From positions 1 to 64,000 of the forward strand of contig NZ_JBHUEJ010000045.1 of NCBI RefSeq assembly GCF_042680565.1: 64,000 nucleotides of DNA, in the 5' to 3' direction. This DNA comes from Ottowia flava. Its GTDB lineage: Bacteria; Pseudomonadota; Gammaproteobacteria; Burkholderiales; Burkholderiaceae_C. The notes under the pieces are model-generated. The model had not been told where the DNA came from. It saw only the letters and a list, made by a program, of their open reading frames with translations, and did not search any database. The translations under genes and the position numbers were made by a program. Below are positions 29,956-38,186 of this stretch, piece after piece (position 1 is the stretch's first letter; each line of letters starts with the position of its first letter).

Positions 29956-32900
29956 CTACCAGGCGTCAACAAACGGCTTGGTCGGCCCCAGCGGCGCGGT
30001 GCAGCCGTCCAGCCCGCGCGCCAGCCACGCGCGCGTGTCAGCCGGGTCGATCACGGCGTCGATCTCCAGCGTCTGCGCCATCGCCATGGCCTCGCCGTTG
30101 GCGTACTGCTTGGCCAGCAGCTGGTCGAACAGCGCATCGCGCTGCGGGCCGGCGGGCACGGCTTCCAGCTCTTTGCGGAAGCCTAAGCGCACCGCGCCTT
30201 CCAGCCCCATGGCGCCGAATTCGCCGGTGGGCCAGGCGACGTTGAAGACCGGCGCGTCGAAGCCGCCCGCCGTCATCGCCTGCGCGCCCAGGCCGTAGCC
30301 CTTGCGCAGCACGATGGCGAAGTACGGCACGCGCAGGTGCGAGGCGATCATGAGCATGCGGCTGGTGTGGCGCACCTGGGCCTGCGTTTCGATCTCCGGC
30401 CCGACCATGAAGCCCGGGGTGTCGACGAGCGCAACGATCGGCAGGCCGTGCGCATTCGCCAGTTGCATGAAGCGCGCCGCCTTGTCCGCTGCGTCGGGGT
30501 CGATGGCGCCGCCCAGGTGGTGCGGGTTGTTGGCCAGCACCGCGACCGGCCGGCCTTCCACACGCGCCAGGCCCGTGACCATGCCGGCGCCAAAGCCGGC
30601 GCGCAGCTCCAGCCAGCTGCCGCTGTCAAACAAGCCGCGCAGCACGGCGCGCACGTCGTATACGCGCAGGCGGTTTTCGGGAATCGCGTGGCGCAGCAGG
30701 CGCTGGTCGTCGCACTGCCAGTCCGCCACCGCACCCTGGAAGTAGCTGAGGTACTGGCGCGCCACGGCGACGGCTTCGGCCTCGTCCTGCACCAGCACGT
30801 CGATCACGCCGCTGGCGCTTTGCACGGCCGACGGGCCGATCTGCTCGGGTGCGAACGTGCCCAGGCCGCCGCCTTCGATCATGGCGGGGCCGCCCATGCC
30901 GATGTTGCTGGCGCGCGTGGCGATGATGGTGTCGCAGCAACCCAGCAGCGCGGCGTTGCCGGCGTAGCAGCGGCCGTGCACGATGCCGACCACCGGCACC
31001 ACGCCCGACAGCGCCGCGAAGTCGCTGAAGGTGTGGTTGTTCAGGCCCGCCAGGATCGGCATGTCGACATCGCCCGGGCGGCCGCCACCGCCTTCGGCAA
31101 ACAGCACCAGCGGAATGCGCAGCTGGTGTGCCACTTTCAGCAGCCGGTCCTTCTTGTGGTGGTTGCGCCAACCCTGCGTGCCGGCCAGCACGGTGTAGTC
31201 GTAAGCCATGATGGCGCAGCGCGAGCGCTCGGGGCCGAACAGCTTTTCGTTGACGCTGCCGACGCCGGTCACCATGCCGTCGGCCGGCGTGTTGGCGACC
31301 AGGTCTTCCAGCGTGCGGCGGCTGCGCTGCGCGGCAATCGCCAGCGCCCCGTATTCAATGAAGTTTCCGCTTCTGGCCGGTGTCACGCTTGCGCGGCCAG
31401 CTTCGGTATCGATAGCGTCACCCAATTCGCACAGGTCGGCGATGTTGGCGCGCGCGCTGCGCCCACCCTGCGCGTGGCGCTTGGCCATCGCGGCCTGGCG
31501 GTTGGCGTCCAGGGTGAATGCGTGGCGGTCGATGACGCGCTGCAGGTCGGCGCGCGGCGTGTCCAGATCCAGCGCCTGTTCGGCCTCGGTCGCGCTGTGT
31601 ACGGCATCCACCGGCTCCAGCCGCACCAGCGCCTGGCCTTCGACCAGAAAATCGCCCGCTTGCGCCGCCAAGGCGAGCACGCGGCCGGCGCTGGGCGCGT
31701 GCAGCAGGTGCTCCATCTTCATGGCCTCCAGCACGCCTAGCTGCGCGCCGGCGGGCACGACGTCGCCCACGTCCACTTCCCAGGCCACCAGCTTGGCGGC
31801 CATGGGCGCGCGCACCAGCGCCGTGCCGTCGGTCGGCTCGGCTTCGGTCTCGGCGACGGCTTGTGTGGCGGCGCTGGGCACCGGCGCGCTGGCGTCGGCG
31901 AAGGCCTGCGCGGCGTCCAGCAGGCTGGGCAGCTCGCGCTCGACAAAGCGATTGTCGACGGCGTTGGTTGCGGTCTCCCGCCGGTCGGCCAGGGCGCGCA
32001 GCAGCGGCAGGTTGGTGGCCACGCCGGCGATGCCGAATTCGGCCAACGCACGGTGCGAGCGGCGCAGCGCCGCGCCGAAGTCGGCGCTGGGGTGGTGCAC
32101 GATCAGCTTGGCCAGCAGCGTGTCGTAGTGCGGCGACGGCTGCAGGCCGGCGCGGCCGTGCGTGTCCACGCGCACGCCCGGCCCGCTGGGCAAATCAAAG
32201 CGCTGCAGCGTGCCGCTGGCCGGGCGCGCCTGGCCGTCCGCCGTCAGCGTTTCGGCGTTGATGCGCCACTGGATCGCGTGGCCGCGCACGGGCACCGGCG
32301 TGCCGGGCGCCAGGCCCAGCTCGGCCAGCGTGCGGCCTTGCGCCACGCCCAGCTGCAGCTGCACCAGGTCCAGGCCGGTGACGGCTTCGGTGATGGTGTG
32401 TTCGACCTGCAGGCGCGCATTGGCCTCAATGAACACAAATGGCAAGGATATGGCCCCCACGCTCCCAGCTTCGCGTGGTTCGCTGCCCCCCGCGGGGGCG
32501 CTCGCCGCCTTGGGGCGGCCCGGCGGCGGCTCGAGTGCTCTGTCGTCCACCAAAAATTCGAACGTGCCCAGGCTGCGATAGCCCACAGCGCGCGCCATGC
32601 ACAGCGCGGCCTCGCTGATCTGCTGGCGCAGCGCGTCGGGCAGGGTCGGGCTGGGGGCGATTTCCACCAGCTTTTGAAAGCGCCGCTGCAAGGTGCATTC
32701 GCGCTCGCCCAGCGCGATGACCTGGGCGCCATCGCCAACCACCTGCACCTCGATGTGGCGCGCGCGCGGCATGAAGCGCTCGACGTACACGCCTTCGACG
32801 CCGAAGGCGGCCCTGGCTTCGGAGCGGCAGCGCATCCAGCTGGGCGCGACGTCTTCGGCGCGCTCCACCACGCGCATGCCGCGGCCACCGCCACCGCCCA

Positions 32901-33393
32901 CGGCCTTGATGATCATGGCGGCGCCGTCGGCCGCCTGTTCGGCAAAGAAGGCCTCGGCCTCTTGCAGCGACACCCCGTGGTCGATCCCGGGCATGCAGGG
33001 CACGCCATGCTCGGCCGCCAGCGCGCGGGCGCGTGCCTTGTCACCAAACAGCGCCAGTTGCTCCGGCTGCGGGCCGATGAAGACCAGCCCCGCGTCGGCG
33101 CAGGCGCGGGCAAAGTCGGCCTGTTCGCTCAGAAAACCCCAGCCCGGGTGCACCGCGTCCACACCTTTCGCTCGCGCGATGGCGATAACGGCGGCCGCGT
33201 CCAGGTAGGCGGCCGGGCCGCTGGCGGCCAGCGCCACGGCCTCGTCGGCCAGTTGCACGTGCAGGGCTTGCGCGTCGTCCTGCGCGTAGACCGCCACGCT
33301 GGCGATGCCGGCGTCGCGCAGGGCATGGATCAGGCGCACCGCGACCTCGCCCCGGTTGGCGATCAAGACTTTGTGGAAGGTGGGAGAGGTCAT
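29956..33393 (-). CDS. Single-chain biotin-dependent acyl-CoA carboxylase (BC-BCCP-CT)
   Basis: 1145 residues uniting all parts of an acyl-CoA carboxylase. Biotin carboxylase (about 1-500): KVLIANRGEVAVRLIHA, GGGGGRGMRVV, EANARLQVEHTITE. Biotin carrier (about 530-600) with VLEAMKMEHLL, biotinyl-Lys about 559. Carboxyltransferase (about 620-1145): IEYGALAIAA, LVLFAEGGGGRPGD, GRCYAGNAALLGCCD, VDTPGFMVGPEIE. The layout resembles long-chain acyl-CoA carboxylases. Two extra segments are unusual: about 288-315 inside the BC domain, directly before FVFIEANARLQ, encoded by a GC-rich repeat, and about 659-679 before NFIEYGALA, encoded by a GATAGCTGC repeat. Last gene of the ligase/binding-protein/carboxylase unit. 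The acyl substrate is unknown. Confidence 0.88.
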   Translation of the reverse strand: MTSPTFHKVLIANRGEVAVRLIHALRDAGIASVAVYAQDDAQALHVQLADEAVALAASGPAAYLDAAAVIAIARAKGVDAVHPGWGFLSEQADFARACADAGLVFIGPQPEQLALFGDKARARALAAEHGVPCMPGIDHGVSLQEAEAFFAEQAADGAAMIIKAVGGGGGRGMRVVERAEDVAPSWMRCRSEARAAFGVEGVYVERFMPRARHIEVQVVGDGAQVIALGERECTLQRRFQKLVEIAPSPTLPDALRQQISEAALCMARAVGYRSLGTFEFLVDDRALEPPPGRPKAASAPAGGSEPREAGSVGAISLPFVFIEANARLQVEHTITEAVTGLDLVQLQLGVAQGRTLAELGLAPGTPVPVRGHAIQWRINAETLTADGQARPASGTLQRFDLPSGPGVRVDTHGRAGLQPSPHYDTLLAKLIVHHPSADFGAALRRSHRALAEFGIAGVATNLPLLRALADRRETATNAVDNRFVERELPSLLDAAQAFADASAPVPSAATQAVAETEAEPTDGTALVRAPMAAKLVAWEVDVGDVVPAGAQLGVLEAMKMEHLLHAPSAGRVLALAAQAGDFLVEGQALVRLEPVDAVHSATEAEQALDLDTPRADLQRVIDRHAFTLDANRQAAMAKRHAQGGRSARANIADLCELGDAIDTEAGRASVTPARSGNFIEYGALAIAAQRSRRTLEDLVANTPADGMVTGVGSVNEKLFGPERSRCAIMAYDYTVLAGTQGWRNHHKKDRLLKVAHQLRIPLVLFAEGGGGRPGDVDMPILAGLNNHTFSDFAALSGVVPVVGIVHGRCYAGNAALLGCCDTIIATRASNIGMGGPAMIEGGGLGTFAPEQIGPSAVQSASGVIDVLVQDEAEAVAVARQYLSYFQGAVADWQCDDQRLLRHAIPENRLRVYDVRAVLRGLFDSGSWLELRAGFGAGMVTGLARVEGRPVAVLANNPHHLGGAIDPDAADKAARFMQLANAHGLPIVALVDTPGFMVGPEIETQAQVRHTSRMLMIASHLRVPYFAIVLRKGYGLGAQAMTAGGFDAPVFNVAWPTGEFGAMGLEGAVRLGFRKELEAVPAGPQRDALFDQLLAKQYANGEAMAMAQTLEIDAVIDPADTRAWLARGLDGCTAPLGPTKPFVDAW
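31357..31416 (-). repeat. GATAGCTGC repeat inside the carboxylase gene (CT domain start)
   Basis: Reverse-sense copy: gaagtttccgcttctggccg, then gtgtcacgcttgcgcggcca and gcttcggtatcgatagc. In frame; adds roughly 17-20 residues. Confidence 0.65.
32456..32531. repeat. GC-rich palindromic repeat inside the carboxylase gene (BC domain)
   Basis: Contains ccacgctcccagcttcgcgt, gctgccccccgcgggggcgc and cgccgccttggggcggcccg, two nested hairpins. It resembles a GC-rich dispersed element I know from Comamonadaceae intergenic regions, here read in frame. Confidence 0.6.
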
Positions 33394-33406
33394 GGACTTG
33401 CTATCG

Positions 33407-33465
33407 TTGGAGTAGCTGCCTGCGCAAACAGCTGTAGGGCCAGAGGCCGATTTCTCTTAAACTCT
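33407..33465 (+). repeat. GATAGCTGC repeat between the binding-protein and carboxylase genes
   Basis: Forward copy: ggagtagctgcctgcgcaaa, then cagctgtagggccagaggcc and gatttctcttaaa. Confidence 0.8.
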
Positions 33466-33466
33466 C

Positions 33467-33507
33467 GAAGCCTGCCGCATCCACCAGAGCGGGGGCGGCA
33501 GGCCTTC
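33467..33507 (-). terminator. Hairpin after the periplasmic binding-protein gene
   Basis: GAAGCCTGCCGC pairs with GCGGCAGGCCTTC (one bulge) around a 16-nt loop, 11 nt past the stop. It may attenuate readthrough into the carboxylase gene. Confidence 0.4.
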
Positions 33508-33517
33508 GGCGCCGGGT

Positions 33518-34714
33518 TTACTTCTTGATCAGCGGGCACTCGCTCTGCGCGCGCGGCATGAAGGACTCTTCGCCCGAGAACTTCTTGACCACGGTGATCA
33601 AATCGTCCTTGTTCTTCATCTGCTCGGGCGTCTTCACTTCGGCGTACAGCATCTGGCGCATCAGGCGGCCGTCTTCACGGATGCGCGCCCCGGCGGTGTA
33701 GAAATCGGTGACGGGCGTTTCCTTCATCTGGGCCAGCACGGCCTTGGTGTCGGTCGTGCCAGCGGCCTTCACCGCTTTCAGGTAGTGCAGCACCGCGCTG
33801 TAGACGTTGGCCTGCAGGTCGGTCGGCAGCTTGCCACCGTTGACCTTGCGAAAGCGCTCGGTCCAGGTGCGCGTGGCGGGCGATTCGTCCCAGTAAAAGC
33901 TCAGCACCAGCGGGAAACCCGCCGTGGTCTTGTTGCCCAGCGCAACCGCATCGGCGGTCGAGAACGAGAACGGGATCAGCCGTTGCTTGGTCTTGCGGAT
34001 CTGGAACTCGTCGGCCTGCTTGATGCCGTTGAGCAAGTCGGTGCCGCCGCCGATCAGCGCCACCACGTCGGCCTTGGACGCCTGCGCCTGCAGCAGGTAG
34101 GAGCTGAAGTCGGTCGAACCCAGCGGGTAGCGCACCGCGCCCAGGAACTTGCCGCCGCCGGCCTCGATGGCGGTGCGCGCGGCTTTTTCCATGCTGTGGC
34201 CGGCCGAGTAGTCCACGGTGATGAAGTACCAGGACTCGGGCTTGCCCTTGTAGGCGCCCTTGACCGTGATGTTGGAATGCGCGTAGCTGTCGGCGCCCCA
34301 TTGCATGCCGTTGGCCGAGCAGGACTTGCCCGTGATGTCCAGCGTGTTCACGGTCGACACGACGATCTTGTTCTTTTCTTCGGCGAGCTTCTGCACCGCC
34401 AGCGCGACGCCGGAGTTGTAGATGTCGAAGATGGCGCCCACGCCTTCGGCGTCGTACCAGCGGCGCGCGATGGCCGAACCCACGTCGGGCTTGTGCTGGT
34501 GGTCGGCCGAAACCAACTCAATGGGCTTGCCCAGCAAGGAGCCGCCCGCGTCTTCGATCGCCAGGCGCGCGGCGGCCACGGCGCCAGGGCCGGTGATGCT
34601 GGAGTACGGGCCGCCCTGGTCGTTGAGGATGCCGATCTTGACCTGTGCCTGGGCCAAGCCGAAGGGCAATGCGGCGCACAAAGTGCTGGCCGCGAGCCAA
34701 GTGGTGAGTTTCAT
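33518..34714 (-). CDS. ABC-type (LivK-like) periplasmic substrate-binding protein, orphan
   Basis: 398 residues. Signal peptide MKLTTWLAASTLCAALPFGL with cleavage after AQA (23); the mature protein starts VKIGILNDQGGPYSSITGPG, typical of the branched-chain amino acid/aromatic acid binding family, and has VDYSAGHSMEKAARTAIEAG and ALIGGGTDLLNGIKQADE. No permease or ATPase gene is present nearby. Neighbours (an AMP-forming ligase upstream and an acyl-CoA carboxylase downstream) suggest a carboxylic-acid ligand. AGGAG lies 7 nt before the ATG. Confidence 0.85.
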   Translation of the reverse strand: MKLTTWLAASTLCAALPFGLAQAQVKIGILNDQGGPYSSITGPGAVAAARLAIEDAGGSLLGKPIELVSADHQHKPDVGSAIARRWYDAEGVGAIFDIYNSGVALAVQKLAEEKNKIVVSTVNTLDITGKSCSANGMQWGADSYAHSNITVKGAYKGKPESWYFITVDYSAGHSMEKAARTAIEAGGGKFLGAVRYPLGSTDFSSYLLQAQASKADVVALIGGGTDLLNGIKQADEFQIRKTKQRLIPFSFSTADAVALGNKTTAGFPLVLSFYWDESPATRTWTERFRKVNGGKLPTDLQANVYSAVLHYLKAVKAAGTTDTKAVLAQMKETPVTDFYTAGARIREDGRLMRQMLYAEVKTPEQMKNKDDLITVVKKFSGEESFMPRAQSECPLIKK

Positions 34715-34892
34715 GTGATGTCTCCTGGGTTGTGAATGGCGCGCTTCTCACAGAGCGCACTCGGGTCAAAGCTGGCCCTGCCTGGGCAGGGCGTCTTGAG
34801 GAAAAAAGCAGGTGGGGTGGCGTTGGCATGCGGCGCCTGCCACCACGCGGGCGGGCGTACGCGCCGCATCCGGTCAGGTCAGCGCCTTGGCC

Positions 34893-36497
34893 TCAGGCCT
34901 CGTCCTTCAGCAAACGGCGCAGCACCTTGCCCGAGCCCGTCGCGGGCAAGGCATCAATGAAGCGCACATGGCGCGGCACCTTGTAGGGCGCCATGTTGTC
35001 GCGGCACCAGGCGACCAATTCGTCGGCCGTCAGGCTGGCGCCGGCCTTGGTGACGATGAAGGCCTTGACCACCTCGCCCTTCTCGGCATCGGGCTCGGCC
35101 AGCGCTGCCGCCTGGGCGATCGCAGGGTGTTTGATGAGGATGGTTTCGACCTCTTCCGGGAACACGCTGTAGCCCGACACCTTGATCATTTCCTTGGTGC
35201 GGCCGATGAAGGTCAGGTAGCCCTCGGCGTCCAGCTTGCCCATGTCGCCGGTCCAGACCCAGCCCTCTTTCAGCGTCTTGGCGGTGGCCTCGGGCTTCTT
35301 CCAGTAGCCCTTGAAGTTGCCGGGCGAACGCAGCGTGATCTCGCCCACTTCGCCGGCCGCTTTCTCAACGCCCGTTTCGGGGTCGACGATGCGGATGGTC
35401 ACGCCCGGCATGGGCTTGCCGTGCGTGCCCCAGCGGATGGCGTCGTGCGGCATGCCGCTGTCCATGGTGTGCGTTTCGCTCAGGCCATACGCTGCTTCGT
35501 GCGAAATGCAAGGGCCGCGCGTGAACGCCTCCCACTGCCGTGCCAGCGCTTCGGTGAAGCTGATGCCAAAACTGGTGGTCGGGTTGCGCTGCAGGCTGCG
35601 CAGGTCAAAGCGCTGCGCGTCCGGCACCTGCATGCAGGCCACGTTCATGGGCGCGATGGAATACCAGTGCGTCACGCGGTACTGCGCGATGGCCTGCAGC
35701 ACGGCGGCCGGGTCAAAGCGGAACAGCAGCACCTGCGTGGTGCCGGCGTAAATGGGCAGGTTGACGCCCATCAGCATGCCGGCGATGTGGTACAGCGGTG
35801 CGATGGACAGCGCCAAGCTGTCTGGCGCCAGACCGAAGTTGCCCACGGTAACGCGGGTCTTGAACAAGGCGTTGCCAAAGCTCAGCATCGCGCCCTTGGG
35901 CAAGCCGGTGGTGCCGCTGGTGTAGGTCATCAGCGCGACGTCGTCCATGCCGATGGCGACGGGTGTGGGGCGCACGCCGGCTTGCGCGCCGGTGCGGGCG
36001 ATCTGCAGCATGTCGCCACAGCCCAGCGGCAGCGGCGCGGGCGCGCCCTGGATTTCCGGCGGCACGGGCAAGTCGGGCTCGGGCGGCAGCAGCTCGCCGT
36101 AGCGCGCGGCCAGCACGTGGGTCAGCGCGGTGTCGCCCCGCACCTGCTCGACGATGGGCAGCAGGTTGTCGGCGGCGATGATCACACGCGCACCCAGGTC
36201 GTCCAGCTGGTACTGCAGCTCGTGCGCCTTGTTCAGCGGGCCGCAGGGGCAGACGATGGCACCGATCTTCTGGATGGCGTGGTGCGCCACGATGTACTGC
36301 GGGCAGTTGTTCATGAACAGCGCGACCGGGTCGCCCTGCGCCACGCCAATGCCTTGCAGATGCGCGGCCAGCGCATCGCTCCAGTCGTCCAGCTCGCGCC
36401 AGGTGATGACGCGGCCGTACCAGATGACGGCGGCCTGGTCAGGACGTTGGCGGGCGTTGGCGCGCAAGTATTCGTGCAGGGGCTGATCGGCGGACAA
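34893..36497 (-). CDS. AMP-forming acyl-CoA synthetase/ligase
   Basis: About 534 residues of the ANL superfamily. It activates a carboxylic acid to the acyl-AMP and then the CoA thioester. Motifs: MTYTSGTTGLPKGA (P-loop-like A3), YGLSETHT, GWVWTGDMGKLDAEGYLTFI (A7), GRTKEMIKVSGYSVFPEEVE (A8) and C-terminal lysine in ATGSGKVLRR. The start is given as TTG 36497 because GGAG is 7 nt upstream; a GTG 18 codons upstream is possible. It is the first gene of the unit and diverges from the TetR gene over two operator-like palindromes. Confidence 0.88.
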   Translation of the reverse strand: MSADQPLHEYLRANARQRPDQAAVIWYGRVITWRELDDWSDALAAHLQGIGVAQGDPVALFMNNCPQYIVAHHAIQKIGAIVCPCGPLNKAHELQYQLDDLGARVIIAADNLLPIVEQVRGDTALTHVLAARYGELLPPEPDLPVPPEIQGAPAPLPLGCGDMLQIARTGAQAGVRPTPVAIGMDDVALMTYTSGTTGLPKGAMLSFGNALFKTRVTVGNFGLAPDSLALSIAPLYHIAGMLMGVNLPIYAGTTQVLLFRFDPAAVLQAIAQYRVTHWYSIAPMNVACMQVPDAQRFDLRSLQRNPTTSFGISFTEALARQWEAFTRGPCISHEAAYGLSETHTMDSGMPHDAIRWGTHGKPMPGVTIRIVDPETGVEKAAGEVGEITLRSPGNFKGYWKKPEATAKTLKEGWVWTGDMGKLDAEGYLTFIGRTKEMIKVSGYSVFPEEVETILIKHPAIAQAAALAEPDAEKGEVVKAFIVTKAGASLTADELVAWCRDNMAPYKVPRHVRFIDALPATGSGKVLRRLLKDEA

Positions 36498-36564
36498 GCG
36501 TGTCTCCAGACGGTGGGGCGCAGGCACAATGCGCTGGCGCCCATGCTGTTGTTGGCGCAATATA

Positions 36565-36598
36565 TACCGTTCGGTAGAACAATGCTACCCTTCGGTAG
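36565..36598. promoter_or_regulatory. Twin palindromic operator in the ligase/TetR divergent promoter
   Basis: TACCGTTCGGTA (36565-36576, perfect palindrome) and CTACCCTTCGGTAG (36585-36598) repeat the half-site CGGTAGAAC with a 21-bp centre-to-centre spacing, two helical turns. They probably bind the adjacent TetR regulator and control both directions. Confidence 0.6.
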
Positions 36599-36617
36599 AA
36601 CCTGAGCGACAACCCAC

Positions 36618-37274
36618 GTGAAAACCCTGAAGCCCCGCGCCGCCAGCGCCAGCGGCCGCCAGAAGGCGGCCACCGCCGGCACCGACGCCAAGCGCGAACG
36701 CATCCTGGCCACGGCCGAACGCTTGTTCCACGAGCAGGGCTATGCGCAGACGACGATGGAGCAGATCGTCAGCGCGCTGGGCGTGACCAAGCCCTACGTC
36801 TACTACTACTTCCGCAACAAGCAGGAGATCTTCGAGACCCTGTCCTGGGCGCCTGCGGTCGACTGCTTCACCAGCATGGACTTCGCGGCAGACGACGCGC
36901 GCCCCGCGCACGAGAAGGTGATGGACGGGCTGGAGCGGCTGATCCGCGCCACCATCTCGCACCACCCGGCAGCGTTTTTCTTCTACCGCGAGCCGCAGGT
37001 GTACCGCCCGGAATACCGCGCCGCGCAGAAAAAGGTGGCCGACCATTTCTACGAGCAGCTGTGCGCGCTGCTGGAACAGGGCCGACGCGAAGGCCACTTC
37101 GACTTCGACGAAACCCGCGTGACGGCCCAGGCCGCATGCAGCCTGCCCGGCTTTCTGTATCACTGGTACCGCCCGGACGGGCGCCTGTCACCTGAGGAGA
37201 TGGTGGCTGAGTTGACTGGCCTGGCCGGTCGCGTGCTGGGTTTGCGCGCCACGCCGCGCGCCCGATCCGACTGA
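36618..37274 (+). CDS. TetR-family transcriptional regulator
   Basis: 218 residues. The N-terminal helix-turn-helix is KRERILATAERLFHEQGYAQ followed by TTMEQIVSALGVTKPYVYYYF; the C-terminal ligand domain shows a TetR_C pattern (HHPAAFFFYREPQVYRPEYR). The start GTG 36618 gives an N-terminal basic extension; the first ATG-like alternative is internal. It diverges from the acyl-CoA ligase gene, so it most likely represses that unit and responds to an acyl-CoA or its acid. Confidence 0.88.
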   Translation: MKTLKPRAASASGRQKAATAGTDAKRERILATAERLFHEQGYAQTTMEQIVSALGVTKPYVYYYFRNKQEIFETLSWAPAVDCFTSMDFAADDARPAHEKVMDGLERLIRATISHHPAAFFFYREPQVYRPEYRAAQKKVADHFYEQLCALLEQGRREGHFDFDETRVTAQAACSLPGFLYHWYRPDGRLSPEEMVAELTGLAGRVLGLRATPRARSD

Positions 37275-37292
37275 ACCGCGAGGCCGCCCTGC

Positions 37293-37309
37293 GACAATCG
37301 CGGCCCATG
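37293..37309 (+). promoter_or_regulatory. Probable leaderless promoter -10 of purU
   Basis: GACAAT (37293-37298) ends 8 nt before ATG 37307. The sequence GCGACAATCGCGGCCCATG is identical to that at rpe. No Shine-Dalgarno. Confidence 0.45.
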
Positions 37310-38155
37310 TCACACACCTATGTTCTCACCCTGTCGTGCCAGGATCGGCGCGGCATTGTTCACGCGGTCACCGGTTTCCTGCTGGAGCGCGGCGGCAACA
37401 TCGAGGAAGCTGCCCAGTTCAACGACGCCGACAGCGGCCTGTTCTTCATGCGCGTGCAATTCAGCTGCGATGAGCCCTCGGCCGACGCGCTGCGCGCCGC
37501 CCTGACGACGTTCGCCGAGCCCTTTGGCATGACCTGGGGCCTGCACGCCAAGGGCGCGCCGATGCGCACCGTGATCTTCGTCAGCCGCGAGGGCCATTGC
37601 CTGAACGACCTGCTGTTCCGCTGGAAGTCGGGCCTGCTGCCGCTAGACGTCCGCGCCATCGTCAGCAACCACCGCGACTTTTATCAGCTGGCGGCCAGCT
37701 ACAACGTGCCCTTTCACCACATCGCGATGACCAAGGGCAACAAGGCGCAGGCCGAGGCGCGTCAACTGGAAATCATCGAAGCCGAGGGCGCCGAGCTGGT
37801 GGTGCTGGCGCGCTACATGCAAATCCTGTCGGACGACATGTGCCGCCAGTTGGCCGGGCGCGCCATCAACATCCACCACAGCTTTCTGCCCAGCTTTAAG
37901 GGCGCCAAGCCGTACTACCAGGCGCACGACCGCGGCGTGAAGCTGATCGGCGCCACCGCGCACTATGTGACGGCCGATCTGGATGAGGGCCCGATCATCG
38001 AGCAGGACGTGGCGCGCGCCGACCACACCGATACGGTGGAAGACCTCACCGCGCGCGGGCGCGACACCGAAAGCCAGGTGCTGGCGCGCGCCGTCAAATG
38101 GCACAGCGAGCACCGCGTGTTGCTGAACGGACACAGCACCGTCATCTTCCGCTGA
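37307..38155 (+). CDS. purU: Formyltetrahydrofolate deformylase
   Basis: 282 residues. An N-terminal ACT domain (about 1-85, YVLTLSCQDRRGIVHAVTGF) precedes a formyltransferase-like hydrolase domain with FVSREGHCLNDLLFRW, MQILSDDMCRQLAGRAINIH and HSFLPSFKGAKPYYQAHDRG. The Asn-His-Asp catalytic set is present (INIHHS and the ADLDEGPI aspartate). It releases formate from 10-formyl-THF, balancing one-carbon and purine pools. Single gene between the TetR gene and yggS. Confidence 0.95.
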   Translation: MSHTYVLTLSCQDRRGIVHAVTGFLLERGGNIEEAAQFNDADSGLFFMRVQFSCDEPSADALRAALTTFAEPFGMTWGLHAKGAPMRTVIFVSREGHCLNDLLFRWKSGLLPLDVRAIVSNHRDFYQLAASYNVPFHHIAMTKGNKAQAEARQLEIIEAEGAELVVLARYMQILSDDMCRQLAGRAINIHHSFLPSFKGAKPYYQAHDRGVKLIGATAHYVTADLDEGPIIEQDVARADHTDTVEDLTARGRDTESQVLARAVKWHSEHRVLLNGHSTVIFR

Positions 38156-38186
38156 CCGATCCGCGGCGGCCGGCCCTGCGCCGGCC

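Noticed and set aside
31861..33528. 555-codon rightward frame opposite the carboxylase
   Set aside because: Antisense shadow of biotin carboxylase codons.
36299..36600. Longer ligase start at 36560
   Set aside because: It would translate through both TetR operator sites region and adds a non-homologous basic N-terminus; the TTG with GGAG is more plausible.
34812..36605. 597-codon rightward frame opposite the acyl-CoA ligase
   Set aside because: Antisense shadow; it would also run across the TetR operator region.
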